Shown piece by piece: positions 34,071 to 43,046 of a stretch of 64,000 bases of DNA (position 1 is the stretch's first letter; every line of letters starts with the position of its first letter). Source of the stretch: Paracoccus fistulariae (GTDB taxonomy: Bacteria > Pseudomonadota > Alphaproteobacteria > Rhodobacterales > Rhodobacteraceae). The position numbers and the translations under genes were made by a program. Under the pieces are notes generated by a model. It was not told the DNA's origin and did not search any database. It saw nothing but the letters and a program-made list of their open reading frames with translations. The DNA lies in the NCBI RefSeq assembly GCF_028553785.1, contig NZ_CP067136.1:1674001-1738000 (forward strand), read 5' to 3'.

Positions 34071-34951
34071 AGAACATCCTGCCCGCATTGCAGACCCATC
34101 TCGACAGCGGCACCACGACACTGGCCTGGTGCTGGCGCATCACCCGCGCCGATGGCACAGCTTTCGGCTTCACCGATCACGACCGGGTGCTGATGTTCGA
34201 CGGCACGGAGTTCGAACCGGAAAGCGGGCTGACGGCCAGCGAGATCAGGTCGGGCGCGGACCTTTCGGTCGATGCGCAGGATGCGGCAGGCGCGTTGCGC
34301 TCGGACCGGATCACCGAGGCCGATATTCTGGACGGGCGCTGGGACAATGCCGAAGTGGAACTCTGGCGGGTCAACTGGCAGGCGCCATCGGAAAGGGTGC
34401 TGATGCGGCGCGGCGCCATCGGCCAGATAAGGCGCGGGCGCCATGCCTTTGTGGCCGAGGTCCGGTCGATGTCGCAACTCCTCGGCCAAACCGTCGGGCG
34501 GACCTTTCAGGCCAGCTGCGACGCCGCGCTGGGCGATGCGCGCTGCTGTCTCGATCTGGAGGATCCGGCTTTTCGCGGCGCGGGGACCGTCATCGACAGC
34601 CTGCGCGACCGGGCGTTCACCGCCTCCGGACTCGGTGGGTTCGCACCCGGCTGGTTCCGCTTCGGCACGCTCACATGGACATCCGGGCCCAATGCCGGTC
34701 GCCGCGCGGAGGTGCTGGCCCATGACCGCAGCGATGGGATTGCGGTGCTAACATTGCTGGAAGCGCCGATCCGCCCCATCGGCGCGGGGGACGGCTTCAC
34801 GATCCGGGCGGGCTGCGACAAGCGCATCGCCACTTGCGGCCAGAAGTTCGGGAATGTGGCGAACTTCCGGGGCTTCCCGCATATTCCCGGTCAGGACACC
34901 ATTCTGCGCTATGCCTCATCGGACGGTCGCCACGATGGCGGTGTGCTGTGA
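34067..34951 (+). CDS. DUF2163 tail protein (GTA-type)
   Basis: A 294-residue baseplate/tail-tip hub protein of the DUF2163/phage BR0599 family. LAWCWRITRADGTAFGFTDHDRVLMFDGTEFEPESGL near the start and CDKRIATCGQKFGNVANFRGFPHIPGQD near the end are characteristic, with several Cys that may hold an iron-sulfur cluster in related GTA hub proteins. It overlaps both neighbours, so the tail-tip set is one operon. Confidence 0.93.
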   Translation: MKNILPALQTHLDSGTTTLAWCWRITRADGTAFGFTDHDRVLMFDGTEFEPESGLTASEIRSGADLSVDAQDAAGALRSDRITEADILDGRWDNAEVELWRVNWQAPSERVLMRRGAIGQIRRGRHAFVAEVRSMSQLLGQTVGRTFQASCDAALGDARCCLDLEDPAFRGAGTVIDSLRDRAFTASGLGGFAPGWFRFGTLTWTSGPNAGRRAEVLAHDRSDGIAVLTLLEAPIRPIGAGDGFTIRAGCDKRIATCGQKFGNVANFRGFPHIPGQDTILRYASSDGRHDGGVL

Positions 34952-35394
34952 CCCGGTCGCAAACCGATGGGGCTCCGGACCGCATCATCGCCACCGCGCG
35001 CGGCTGGCTTGGAACGCCCTATCACGATCAGGCGAGCCTCCGGGGCGTCGGATGCGATTGCCTCGGGCTGGCGCGCGGCGTCTGGCGCGAGGTCGTGGGC
35101 GACGAGCCTTTTCCGATCCCGCCCTATAGCCGCGATTGGGGCGAGACGGGCACCCGCGAAGTCTTGGCCGAGGGCGCGCGGCGGATGATGATCGAGTTAT
35201 CCGTCGCGGATGCCGGGCAGGGTGCACTGGTCCTCTTCCGCATGAGAACGGATGCCATCGCCAAGCACGTCGGAATTCTCACCGCGCCCGACCGTTTCAT
35301 CCACGCCTATGAGCGGCTTGGTGTGATCGAAGAACCTCTGACGCCTTCTTGGCGCCGCCGCATCGCTTTTGCCTTCCTCTTCCCCAGCATTTGA
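34948..35394 (+). CDS. NlpC/P60-type phage cell-wall peptidase
   Basis: A 148-residue peptidase that opens the wall during DNA injection. The GTG start overlaps the previous stop (GTGA), preferred to an ATG far upstream in the DUF2163 gene. Catalytic Cys lies in GCDCLGLARGVW and His in AKHVGIL. The same family follows DUF2163 in GTA clusters. Confidence 0.92.
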   Translation: MTRSQTDGAPDRIIATARGWLGTPYHDQASLRGVGCDCLGLARGVWREVVGDEPFPIPPYSRDWGETGTREVLAEGARRMMIELSVADAGQGALVLFRMRTDAIAKHVGILTAPDRFIHAYERLGVIEEPLTPSWRRRIAFAFLFPSI

Positions 35395-35403
35395 GACTTT
35401 TTC

Positions 35404-38400
35404 ATGGCAACATTGGTATTGGCCTCGGTCGGCGCTACGATTGGCGGCGGCTTCGGCGGCGCGATCCTCGGATTTTCCGGTGCTGCCATCGGCGGCATGA
35501 TCGGCTCCACCATAGGCGCGGCCGTGGACAGCTGGATCGTCTCCTCGCTGGCCCCGGCCCAACGAATCGAAGGCGCGCGGCTCGACAATCTGCGCATCAC
35601 CGCCTCGACCGAGGGCGCAGTGATCCCGCGCATCTTCGGCCGCATGCGCATGGGCGGGAATATCGTCTGGGCCACGGATTTCCGCGAGGAGACCCGCACC
35701 AGCCGTCAGGGCGGCGGCAAGGGTGGCGGACCGAAGGTCGAGACCACGGAATATCTCTATTATGCATCCTTCGCGGTCGCCTTATGTGAAGGCGAGATTA
35801 CCGGCATCGGGCGGATCTGGGCCGATGGCAAGCCGCTCGACACCTCGGGACTTACCTGGCGCTGGTACCCAGGCAGCGAGACGCAACAGCCCGATCCATT
35901 CATCGCCGCCACGATGGGCCCAGAGGCCACGCCCGCATATCGCGGCACCGCCTATGTCGTCTTCGAAGATCTGCCGCTGAACGATTACGGCAACCGCCTG
36001 CCGCAGCTGAGCTTCGAGGTCTTCCGGCCGCTGGCCGATCCGGATACCGCCGAGGGGCTGACCCGTGCCGTGACGCTGATCCCGGCCTCGGGCGAGTTCA
36101 CCTATGCCACCGAGCCGGTGCGCAAGACCACGGGCGCCAAAACCAATGTCTTCGGCCACAGTACCGGCGGCACGACCTCTACCGAGAACCTGAACGCCAT
36201 GCCCGGCAGCCCGGACATGATCGTGGCGCTGGACCGGCTGCAGGCCATGGCGCCGAAGGTCGAAAGCGTCAGTCTGGTCGTGGCCTGGTTCGGCGATGAT
36301 CTGCGCTGCAGCCATTGCGCCATCCGGCCCGGCGTCGAGGTCGCCGAGAAGTTGAGCAGCCCCTGGACATGGTCCGTGAATGGCGTCAGCCGGGCCGATG
36401 CCCATCTCGTCAGCCGCGATGGTCAGGATCGTCCCGTCTATGGCGGCACGCCGGCGGATTTCGCGGTGGTGCAGGCAATTCGGGAGATGAAGGCGCGCGG
36501 GCTGCGGGTGACCTTCTATCCCTTCATCCTGATGGATATCCCGCCGGGCAACACTCTGCCGGACCCCTATTCGGACAACGCCGCCGGGACGGGTCAGCCC
36601 GCATTCCCCTGGCGTGGACGGATCACCTGTTCGCCCGCCGCCGGTCAGGCAGGCAGCGCCGACAAGACGGCGACGGCCGGAGATCAGGTTGATGCCTTCT
36701 TCGGCAGTGCCAGCGCGGGCGACTTTACCATTACCGGTGATGATGTCCGATGGACAGGCGACCCGAGCGACCATGGTCTGCGGCGCATGGTGCTGCATTA
36801 CGCCCATCTCTGCGCGGTGGCGGGCGGGGTCGATGCCTTCCTGATCGGTTCAGAGATGCGTGGACTGACCACGATCCGTTCGGAATTGAACAGCTATCCG
36901 GCCGTCGCTGCCTTCCAGGCGCTGGCCGCTGATGTCTGCGCCATCCTCGGGCCGGGCCCGAAGATCAGCTACGCCGCCGATTGGTCGGAATATTTCGGGC
37001 ATCAGCCGGGCGACGGCAGCGGGGATGTCCATTTCCATCTGGACCCGCTCTGGGCCGACCAGAACGTCGATTTCATCGGCATCGACAATTACCTGCCGCT
37101 CTCCGACTGGCGCGACGGCTTCGATCATCTGGACGCCCAAGCTGGCTGGCCTGCCATTCATGACCGGACCTATCTGCAGTCCAATATCGCGGGCGGCGAA
37201 GGGTTCGATTGGTTCTATGCCTCCGAGGCCGACCGCGCGGCGCAGGTCCGCACCCCGATCACCGATGGTGCCCACGGAAAGCCATGGGTCTTCCGGCCCA
37301 AAGATCTGCGCTCATGGTGGTCGAACCGGCATTTCGACCGGCCGGGCGGCGTCGAGGCCGCGACACCGACGCCGTGGGTGCCGCAGTCAAAGCCGATCCG
37401 CTTCACCGAACTCGGCTGCCCGGCCATCGACCGCGGCACCAACCAGCCGAATGTCTTCTACGATCCGAAGTCGTCGGAGAGCTTCGCGCCCTATTTCTCG
37501 CGCGGCTGGCGCGACGATGCCATCCAGCGCGCCTATCTGGAGGCGTCCTATCTCCATTGGGGCAAACCAGCGAACAACCCGGTCTCCGCGATCACCGGCC
37601 AGCGCATGGTCGAGGTCTCGGAATGCGCGGCATGGACCTGGGATGCCCGCCCCTATCCCTTCTTTCCGGCCCTCAGCGACGTCTGGACCGATGGCGCCAA
37701 TTGGCGGCTAGGGCACTGGCTGACCGGGCGGCTGGGCGCGGTCTCGCTCGCGGCCCTCGTCCGCCATCTCTGCGGGCGCGCCGGACTGCCGGAAAGCCGC
37801 ATCGATGTCTCCGGCCTCTGGGGCGCGGCCGAGGGCTACGCCATCACAGCCCTCGAAAGCCCCCGCGCCTCTATCACCACGCTGGCGCGGCACTTCGGGT
37901 TTGACGCGGTCGAGAGCGAGGGCGTCATCCGATTTGTGATGCGCGGCCGGGCACCGGTTGCCACCATCGCCCATGACGATCTGGCCGCGGGTAATTCGGA
38001 CGGCGAACCCATCGAGCTAACTCGCGCCCAAGAGACGGAGCTGCCACAGGCGCTGAAGTGGCAGGTGGCCCGGGCCGACGAGGATTACGATGCCGCATTG
38101 GTGGAAGCCGCGCGCATCACCGTGGACACCAGCCGCATCGCCTCGGAGAGTTTTCCGATGGCCGTGCCGCCGGAAGAGGCCGAACGCCGCTGCCGCCGGG
38201 CATTGCAGGAGGCTTGGGCAGGCCGCGAAAGCGCGGTGTTTCGCCTGCCGCCCTCACGGCTGGCGCTGGATCCGGCGGATATCATCGCGCTGGACCATGA
38301 CGGGCGCCAGCAGCAGTTCCGCCTGACCGCGATTGCCGATGCCGAAGCGCGCGGCATCGAGGCGGTGCGGCAGGACCGCGAGGCCTATGACCTGCCGCCC

Positions 38401-39402
38401 GGCGCCGAGCGCCCTGCCACCCTGCCCCGCGCGGTGACCTTCGGTCCGCCGGAAGTCATCCTGCTCGACCTACCTCAGCTCCGAGATGATGTTCCGGCCC
38501 ATCAGCCGCTGATCGCCGCCACCGCAAAACCCTGGCCCGGCGCGCTGGCCGTGTATCGCAGCCCCGGCGAAGACGGGTTCGATCTGGTGACGACGGTGCG
38601 CCGTCGGGCCAATCTCGGACGCCTTGCGTCGGACCTCTGGCCTGGGCCCACGTCGCGGGTCGATCTCGGCAATGTCCTGATCCTCGATCTGATGAGCGGC
38701 CAGCTGGACAGCGTCAGCGATCTGGCCCTCTTTGGCGGTGCTAATGCGCTGGCTGTGGAAGCCGCGCCGGGACGCTGGGAAATCGTCCAGGCGGGCCATG
38801 CCGAGCTGATCGCGCTGGGGCGCTATCGCCTGACCCGGCTGCTGCGCGGCCAGCGCGGCACCGAACAGGCCATAGGCAATCCCACCCCGGCCGGAGCGCG
38901 GGTCGTGCTGCTGAACGAAGCGCTGACTCCGCTGCCGATCCCGGAAGCCGATCTCGGCATCCCCTTCAACTGGCGCATCGGTCCGGCCCGCCACCCGGTC
39001 AGCAGCGACACCTTCGCTGCCATCAGTTTCACGGCCGAGGGCGCTGGGCTGCGGCCGTTCTCGCCGGTTCAGGTTGCCCAGCCATGGCGGCGCCCACATG
39101 TGCCAGGCGATCTGACGCTCCGCTGGACGCGCCGGTGTCGTGATCTCGCCGCCGACAGCTGGCAGGGCATGGAGGTGCCGATGGCCGAAGAACAGCAAAG
39201 CTACGAGGTCCGGATCATGGACGGTGCGGCCGTGAAGCGGATCCTGACCAGCAATGCGCCGTCGGTCGTCTACAGCGCCGCGCAACAGACCGCCGATTGG
39301 GGCGCGTTGCTGACACCGGGTGGCAGTCTGACGATCCGCATCTGTCAGCTCTCGACCCGCATCGGGCGCGGCACCGTCCGAACGACCACCCTTTATCTCT
39401 GA
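35404..39402 (+). CDS. Tail-tip host-specificity protein with TIM-barrel domain (GTA-type J)
   Basis: A 1332-residue megatron protein. The N-terminus has a Gly/Ala-rich hydrophobic stretch (about 10-50) that may penetrate the membrane. A GTA TIM-barrel-like glycoside-hydrolase-type domain occupies about 430-740 (HFHLDPLWADQNVDFIGIDNYLPLSDW, ELGCPAIDRGTNQPNVF). Phage tail domains then run to about 1000, and a receptor-binding part ends the protein (RILTSNAPSVVYSAAQQTADWG). It recognises the host and would be the main determinant of host range. Confidence 0.93.
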   Translation: MATLVLASVGATIGGGFGGAILGFSGAAIGGMIGSTIGAAVDSWIVSSLAPAQRIEGARLDNLRITASTEGAVIPRIFGRMRMGGNIVWATDFREETRTSRQGGGKGGGPKVETTEYLYYASFAVALCEGEITGIGRIWADGKPLDTSGLTWRWYPGSETQQPDPFIAATMGPEATPAYRGTAYVVFEDLPLNDYGNRLPQLSFEVFRPLADPDTAEGLTRAVTLIPASGEFTYATEPVRKTTGAKTNVFGHSTGGTTSTENLNAMPGSPDMIVALDRLQAMAPKVESVSLVVAWFGDDLRCSHCAIRPGVEVAEKLSSPWTWSVNGVSRADAHLVSRDGQDRPVYGGTPADFAVVQAIREMKARGLRVTFYPFILMDIPPGNTLPDPYSDNAAGTGQPAFPWRGRITCSPAAGQAGSADKTATAGDQVDAFFGSASAGDFTITGDDVRWTGDPSDHGLRRMVLHYAHLCAVAGGVDAFLIGSEMRGLTTIRSELNSYPAVAAFQALAADVCAILGPGPKISYAADWSEYFGHQPGDGSGDVHFHLDPLWADQNVDFIGIDNYLPLSDWRDGFDHLDAQAGWPAIHDRTYLQSNIAGGEGFDWFYASEADRAAQVRTPITDGAHGKPWVFRPKDLRSWWSNRHFDRPGGVEAATPTPWVPQSKPIRFTELGCPAIDRGTNQPNVFYDPKSSESFAPYFSRGWRDDAIQRAYLEASYLHWGKPANNPVSAITGQRMVEVSECAAWTWDARPYPFFPALSDVWTDGANWRLGHWLTGRLGAVSLAALVRHLCGRAGLPESRIDVSGLWGAAEGYAITALESPRASITTLARHFGFDAVESEGVIRFVMRGRAPVATIAHDDLAAGNSDGEPIELTRAQETELPQALKWQVARADEDYDAALVEAARITVDTSRIASESFPMAVPPEEAERRCRRALQEAWAGRESAVFRLPPSRLALDPADIIALDHDGRQQQFRLTAIADAEARGIEAVRQDREAYDLPPGAERPATLPRAVTFGPPEVILLDLPQLRDDVPAHQPLIAATAKPWPGALAVYRSPGEDGFDLVTTVRRRANLGRLASDLWPGPTSRVDLGNVLILDLMSGQLDSVSDLALFGGANALAVEAAPGRWEIVQAGHAELIALGRYRLTRLLRGQRGTEQAIGNPTPAGARVVLLNEALTPLPIPEADLGIPFNWRIGPARHPVSSDTFAAISFTAEGAGLRPFSPVQVAQPWRRPHVPGDLTLRWTRRCRDLAADSWQGMEVPMAEEQQSYEVRIMDGAAVKRILTSNAPSVVYSAAQQTADWGALLTPGGSLTIRICQLSTRIGRGTVRTTTLYL

Positions 39403-39420
39403 AGACCGGGAATCCAAAAA

Positions 39421-40497
39421 ATGTCCGACAGCACGACAAACCTGCTGCTGCCATATCTGATGGCGGCGCAGGCGCAGAAACACGTCACCCATAACGAGGC
39501 CCTGCGCCTGCTCGACGGGCTGGTGCAGCTCTCGGTCAAAAGCCAGGGTCTGACCGCGCCACCGGCAAGCCCCGCCGATGGCGACCGTTATATCGTCGCC
39601 TCGGGCGCGACCGGCGGCTGGGCGGGCTGGGATCTGAACGTGGCCCTCTGGACCGAGGGTGCCTGGCTGCGCCTGCCGCCGCGCGCGGGCTGGCGGGCAT
39701 GGGTCGAGGATGAGGCGGTCCTGCTGGTCCGGCATGGCGCGGGCTGGCAGCCGATGGTCCCGACCGCCTTCGACGATCTGACACGGCTTGGTATTGGCAT
39801 GGAAGCCAGCGCGGGTTCCCCCTTTTCGGCCAAGCTGAACAGCGCCCTCTGGACAGCCCTCTATGCGGCCGATGGCGGCAGCGGCGATCTGACCCAGACC
39901 CTGAACCGGGAAACGGGTACGGACGATGCCGGGCTGATCCTGCAGACCGGGTTTTCCACCCGGGCGCTGATCGGGATGTTCGGATCGGACAAGCTGCGCA
40001 TCGCGGTTTCGCCCGACGGGTCCAGTTTCCGCGATGCGCTGGGCGTCGATCCGGCGACGGGCATTGCCGACCAGCCGAACCTGCCGCGCTTCAAGGCTTA
40101 TACGAATTACGACAATTACGTCGGCACCGATACCTGGACCACCCTCGGCATCAATGTCGCCGAATACAATGATCAGGGCTGCTTTGACGCGGGCACCAAC
40201 CGCTTCGTGGCGCCGGTCGCGGGAACCTATCTCCTCGGCGCCTCGCTGTTCTTCAAGATCAATGCCAGCGGCAACGCCCGGATGCGCGGGCGGCTGGTCC
40301 TGAACGGATCCACGGAAATCCGGGGCTCGTTCGGCGAGGTTTCCGGTGCGCATGTATCCGAGGCGACCGCCCTCTGGCTGCAGACCATGGTCGCGCTGGA
40401 CGCGGGCGATACCGTGACGCTGCAGGGCAGCTTTCGCGCGGCGGATGGGTATTTCGCCGCCAATCACACCACTTTCTGGGGAGCGAAGATCGGATGA
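39421..40497 (+). CDS. DUF2793 tail/fibre protein
   Basis: A 358-residue protein. Residues about 1-115 are DUF2793 (LLLPYLMAAQAQKHVTHNEALRLLDGLVQLSV, PPASPADGDRYIVA), typical of Rhodobacterales tail fibres. The C-terminal part (about 225-358) has a C1q/TNF-like beta-sandwich pattern (FVAPVAGTYLLGASLFFKI, FAANHTTFWGAKIG) suited to receptor contact. It follows the J-like gene. Confidence 0.9.
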   Translation: MSDSTTNLLLPYLMAAQAQKHVTHNEALRLLDGLVQLSVKSQGLTAPPASPADGDRYIVASGATGGWAGWDLNVALWTEGAWLRLPPRAGWRAWVEDEAVLLVRHGAGWQPMVPTAFDDLTRLGIGMEASAGSPFSAKLNSALWTALYAADGGSGDLTQTLNRETGTDDAGLILQTGFSTRALIGMFGSDKLRIAVSPDGSSFRDALGVDPATGIADQPNLPRFKAYTNYDNYVGTDTWTTLGINVAEYNDQGCFDAGTNRFVAPVAGTYLLGASLFFKINASGNARMRGRLVLNGSTEIRGSFGEVSGAHVSEATALWLQTMVALDAGDTVTLQGSFRAADGYFAANHTTFWGAKIG

Positions 40498-40781
40498 CAC
40501 CCAAACGTCTCGATGACATGCTGCAGATGAGCGAGAGCGAATTCGAGGAGCTGCTGGCCCGGGCGGCGCAGGAAGGCGCAAGACGCGCCCTTGTCGATGT
40601 CGGGCTCGATGGCAGGGAAGCCGCCCTCGATATCCGCGACCTGCGCGCACTGCTGGAGGGCATCCGCCTGATGCGCCGCACCGCTGCCCAGACCGTCATT
40701 CGCATACTGACGGCAGGGCTGATCCTGACACTGCTGGCCGGACTCGCCCTGAAGCTCAAGCTCTTCGGCGAGGGCGGCTGA
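40494..40781 (+). CDS. Small tail/lysis-region membrane protein (DUF6127-like)
   Basis: A 95-residue protein with a soluble helical N-terminus (SESEFEELLARAAQEGARRALVDVGL) and one C-terminal membrane helix (about 70-88, ILTAGLILTLLAGLALKL). It overlaps the fibre gene by 4 nt. Such proteins often lie before the endolysin; a holin-like or scaffold function is possible but unproven. Confidence 0.75.
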   Translation: MTPKRLDDMLQMSESEFEELLARAAQEGARRALVDVGLDGREAALDIRDLRALLEGIRLMRRTAAQTVIRILTAGLILTLLAGLALKLKLFGEGG

Positions 40782-40832
40782 GCCGCTGGACGGGAATCGC
40801 CGCCGCACCCCCCACAACCCCATTCACCCCAT

Positions 40833-40857
40833 GGCCCGCCATCCCGGCGGGCCCTTT
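40833..40857 (+). terminator. Rho-independent terminator/attenuator before lysis genes
   Basis: GGCCCGCC and GGCGGGCC pair around ATCCC and are followed by CTTTTC. It lies between the tail genes and the endolysin, whose ribosome site (GGAGG) starts 10 nt later. Partial read-through would limit lysis gene expression to late times. Confidence 0.65.
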
Positions 40858-40876
40858 TCATATCCGGAGGATCCTC

Positions 40877-41551
40877 ATGACCACCCGCTTCTATCGCCAT
40901 TGGCGCGACGTGCCGAAAGACAGCTGGCGCTGGCCGAACTTCTCGCCCGCCGAGATTGCCTGTCGCGGCACCGGAGCGATCCTGATCCATGAGGCGGCCC
41001 TCGACCGGCTGCAGGCGCTGCGCAGCCGTCTCGGCAAGCCGCTGATCGTGAACTCGGCCTATCGCAGCCCCGAGCACAATGCCCGGGTGCGAGGCGCCAA
41101 ACGCTCCAAGCACCTTGAGGGCACGGCCTTCGACATCTCCATGGCCAATCACGATCCGGCGGTCTTCGAGAAGGCCGCGCGAACCGAGAACTTTCTCGGC
41201 TTTGGCACCTATCCCCGATCCGGCTTCATGCATATCGATCTCGGCCCGGCCCGGCGCTGGGGCGAGCCGTTTCCCACCCGCGTCATCCCCTTTGCAGAGG
41301 ACCAGCCACCCGCGCGGGAACATCTGGCGGACAGCCGCACGATGAAGGGCAGCGGGGCGGCAGGACTGGCAACCGTCGGCGCAGCGGGCATCGAACTCGC
41401 GCAGGACACGCTCAGCGATGCGCAATCGGCGATACAGCCGCTGATCCCCTATCTCGACACCCTGCGCTGGGCCTTCATCGCCCTGGCACTGGCCGGGATC
41501 GGCCTGACCGTCTGGGCCCGGCTCGACGACTGGAACCGAGGGCGGCGGTGA
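40877..41551 (+). CDS. M15-family endolysin (peptidase) with C-terminal membrane anchor
   Basis: A 224-residue peptidase_M15_3-type enzyme that cuts peptidoglycan stem peptides. Zinc ligands fit His in SKHLEGTAFDIS with the following Asp, and His in GFMHIDLG. The C-terminus has one membrane helix (about 195-215), so the enzyme may be membrane-tethered. It opens the lysis module and overlaps the spanin gene by 1 nt. Confidence 0.88.
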   Translation: MTTRFYRHWRDVPKDSWRWPNFSPAEIACRGTGAILIHEAALDRLQALRSRLGKPLIVNSAYRSPEHNARVRGAKRSKHLEGTAFDISMANHDPAVFEKAARTENFLGFGTYPRSGFMHIDLGPARRWGEPFPTRVIPFAEDQPPAREHLADSRTMKGSGAAGLATVGAAGIELAQDTLSDAQSAIQPLIPYLDTLRWAFIALALAGIGLTVWARLDDWNRGRR

Positions 41552-41802
41552 TGTGCGCCCTTGCCGCGCTGATGGCGTCGCGCTGGGCGCGGCGGCTGTT
41601 CGTCTGGGCCGCGCTGATCGGCGCGGTCCTGCTTTTCCTCCTCAACCTGCGGCGGGCTGGTGAAACCGCAGGTCGTCACGCCGAACGCCTGAAACAGATG
41701 GAGCGCCAGAATGACATCCAACGCCGCATGCTGGAGGCATCCAGCAACCGCCCTCGTGATCGCGACGATCTTGCTGACCGCCTGCGCGACGGGCGGTTCT
41801 GA
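41551..41802 (+). CDS. Inner-membrane spanin-like protein (Rz type)
   Basis: An 83-residue protein with one membrane helix (about 14-32, LFVWAALIGAVLLFLLNL) and a periplasmic coiled part (GRHAERLKQMERQNDIQRRML). This topology and position match i-spanins. A second gene with a lipobox starts inside it in another frame, the usual overlapping Rz/Rz1 layout. A GTG one codon earlier could also be used. Together the pair fuses the two membranes at the last step of lysis. Confidence 0.7.
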   Translation: MCALAALMASRWARRLFVWAALIGAVLLFLLNLRRAGETAGRHAERLKQMERQNDIQRRMLEASSNRPRDRDDLADRLRDGRF

Positions 41803-41962
41803 TCCAGGCAGCGCGGTCTGCCCGCCGGTCGTCGCTTACGATCAGGCGCTGCGCGACAAGGCGGCGGCAGAATTGGAGGCGCTGCCCGAGGATGCCGCGC
41901 TGGTCGGGATGATGGCGGACTATGCGGTTGTGCGGACGCAGGCGCGGGCCTGCGCTGGCTGA
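41711..41962 (+). CDS. Outer-membrane spanin-like lipoprotein (Rz1 type)
   Basis: An 83-residue protein in the +1 frame relative to the i-spanin gene, overlapping it by 92 nt. The signal ends in a lipobox LTAC, and the mature part is short and helical (QALRDKAAAELEALPEDA). It is the partner of the preceding spanin. Pro content is lower than in classical Rz1. Confidence 0.65.
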   Translation: MTSNAACWRHPATALVIATILLTACATGGSDPGSAVCPPVVAYDQALRDKAAAELEALPEDAALVGMMADYAVVRTQARACAG

Positions 41963-41971
41963 CCGCCGATG

Positions 41972-42934
41972 TCAGGACGCCTCAGAAGGGGCATCGACCA
42001 GCGCCAATGCGCCATCCGGCAGCGGGCGTTGCAGCTTGCTGGCGATTTCGATCGGTGCCGAAAGCCAGGTCTCCCAATCCCGGGGATCGGTCAGGATGAC
42101 CGGCATGGCTTTCGGATGCACCGATTCCACCTCGGCATTGGGCGCGCAGGTCAGAAATGCGTAGAGATCGTCGGTGGTTTCGCCATCCTTCACCTTCCGA
42201 ACCGAAGTCCAGCCCCGGACCTCGATCCCGGCGAAGAACATCGGCGTCTCTGCATCGGCCGGGGCAAACCACTGATTGCCGCCCTTGATCGGTTCGGCGA
42301 AGGCCGTGACCGGCACCAGGCAGCGATGCGCCGGGCCCAACCACCGCCGCCAATGCGGCGACGTCAGGTTGCGGACATTGGTGACGCCCGGATCCCGTTG
42401 GGTCTTCAAAACCGAGGGCGGCGATGGCATCCCCCACCGCGCCTTCACCAATTCCAGCGAAGCGCCATCATGGCGGATGATCGGAGCCAGCTGATCCGGA
42501 TAGACCTTGCCCGGTGCGACATTGCCCGCGCGGTCGGTCATGGTCAGACCCTTGAAAAGCTGGCGCATCGCCTCCTGCGTGGTGGTCTGATTGTAAAGGT
42601 TGCACACGGTATCGTCGTCCTCGGAACGGCCAAAGGGCAGATAGGGTGAACTGTAGCTCGGCAGGCATGTTCTGTCAGCCAGTTCCAGATCCGGAAAGGC
42701 GGTCAGGCAGGCGCTGGCCGCATCCGGCTCACGGAAGTAAAGCGCGATCCGGTCCCGCGTGCCGCCGCGCCCACCGCCATGCCAGGCATAGTTGCCTCGG
42801 CCGATCCGCGTCGCCAGCCACTCATGCAGCGCGTCGGACCGTCGGCCAAAGCCCATCTCCGGCACGCAAATCAGCACCCGGACCGGGAAGGCCGAATCGT
42901 CTATCTTGGCTTGAGGTGTGCTGCGGCGCGTCAT
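41972..42934 (-). CDS. SRAP-family protein with N-terminal extension (copy 1)
   Basis: A 320-residue protein; the C-terminal 211 residues are a SRAP (YedK/HMCES-like) domain that cross-links to abasic sites in single-stranded DNA. The catalytic Cys111 follows a GTG codon at 42605-42607 (V-C-N-L-Y), exactly how stand-alone SRAP proteins begin. NVRNL, FAEPI (Glu) and HPKAMPVIL (His) complete the site. The 109-residue extension is conserved in the second copy and resembles no family I know. Either the internal GTG is the true start or the extension is removed to expose Cys. A LexA box lies just upstream. Confidence 0.88.
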   Translation of the reverse strand: MTRRSTPQAKIDDSAFPVRVLICVPEMGFGRRSDALHEWLATRIGRGNYAWHGGGRGGTRDRIALYFREPDAASACLTAFPDLELADRTCLPSYSSPYLPFGRSEDDDTVCNLYNQTTTQEAMRQLFKGLTMTDRAGNVAPGKVYPDQLAPIIRHDGASLELVKARWGMPSPPSVLKTQRDPGVTNVRNLTSPHWRRWLGPAHRCLVPVTAFAEPIKGGNQWFAPADAETPMFFAGIEVRGWTSVRKVKDGETTDDLYAFLTCAPNAEVESVHPKAMPVILTDPRDWETWLSAPIEIASKLQRPLPDGALALVDAPSEAS

Positions 42935-42940
42935 GGACAA

Positions 42941-42955
42941 GAACAAATGCAGAAC
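42941..42955 (-). promoter_or_regulatory. LexA (SOS) box upstream of SRAP copy 1
   Basis: On the minus strand GTTC-TGCATTT-GTTC fits GTTC-N7-GTTC exactly and lies 6 nt upstream of the ATG. SOS control suits a gene for DNA-damage handling. Confidence 0.85.
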
Positions 42956-43046
42956 ATATAGTCTGTTTCAAGGTCTGATCAGTACTGAGCCAACAAAAGA
43001 CCGCATGCACTGCCTGCGATCGGCGCTGGCGACGAGGGGGTGACAA

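Larger units (their letters stand above)
8500..42960 (+). mobile_element. Prophage 1 (lambda-type head, GTA-type tail)
   Basis: A near-complete siphophage-type prophage. Left to right it holds integrase, antisense companion, HTH excisionase-like gene, replication module, methyltransferases with cargo, terminase and head genes, tail genes, endolysin, spanins and a SRAP gene. Ends are approximate: the left limit is placed just before the integrase, the right limit after the SRAP gene and its LexA box. I found no convincing direct-repeat att pair by eye. The body is mostly intact; the visible lesion is an IS insertion in the TIR cargo gene. Confidence 0.85.

Noticed and set aside
38470..40650. 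726-codon antisense frame over tail-tip and fibre genes
   Set aside because: Same reason; composition is typical of a GC-rich antisense frame.
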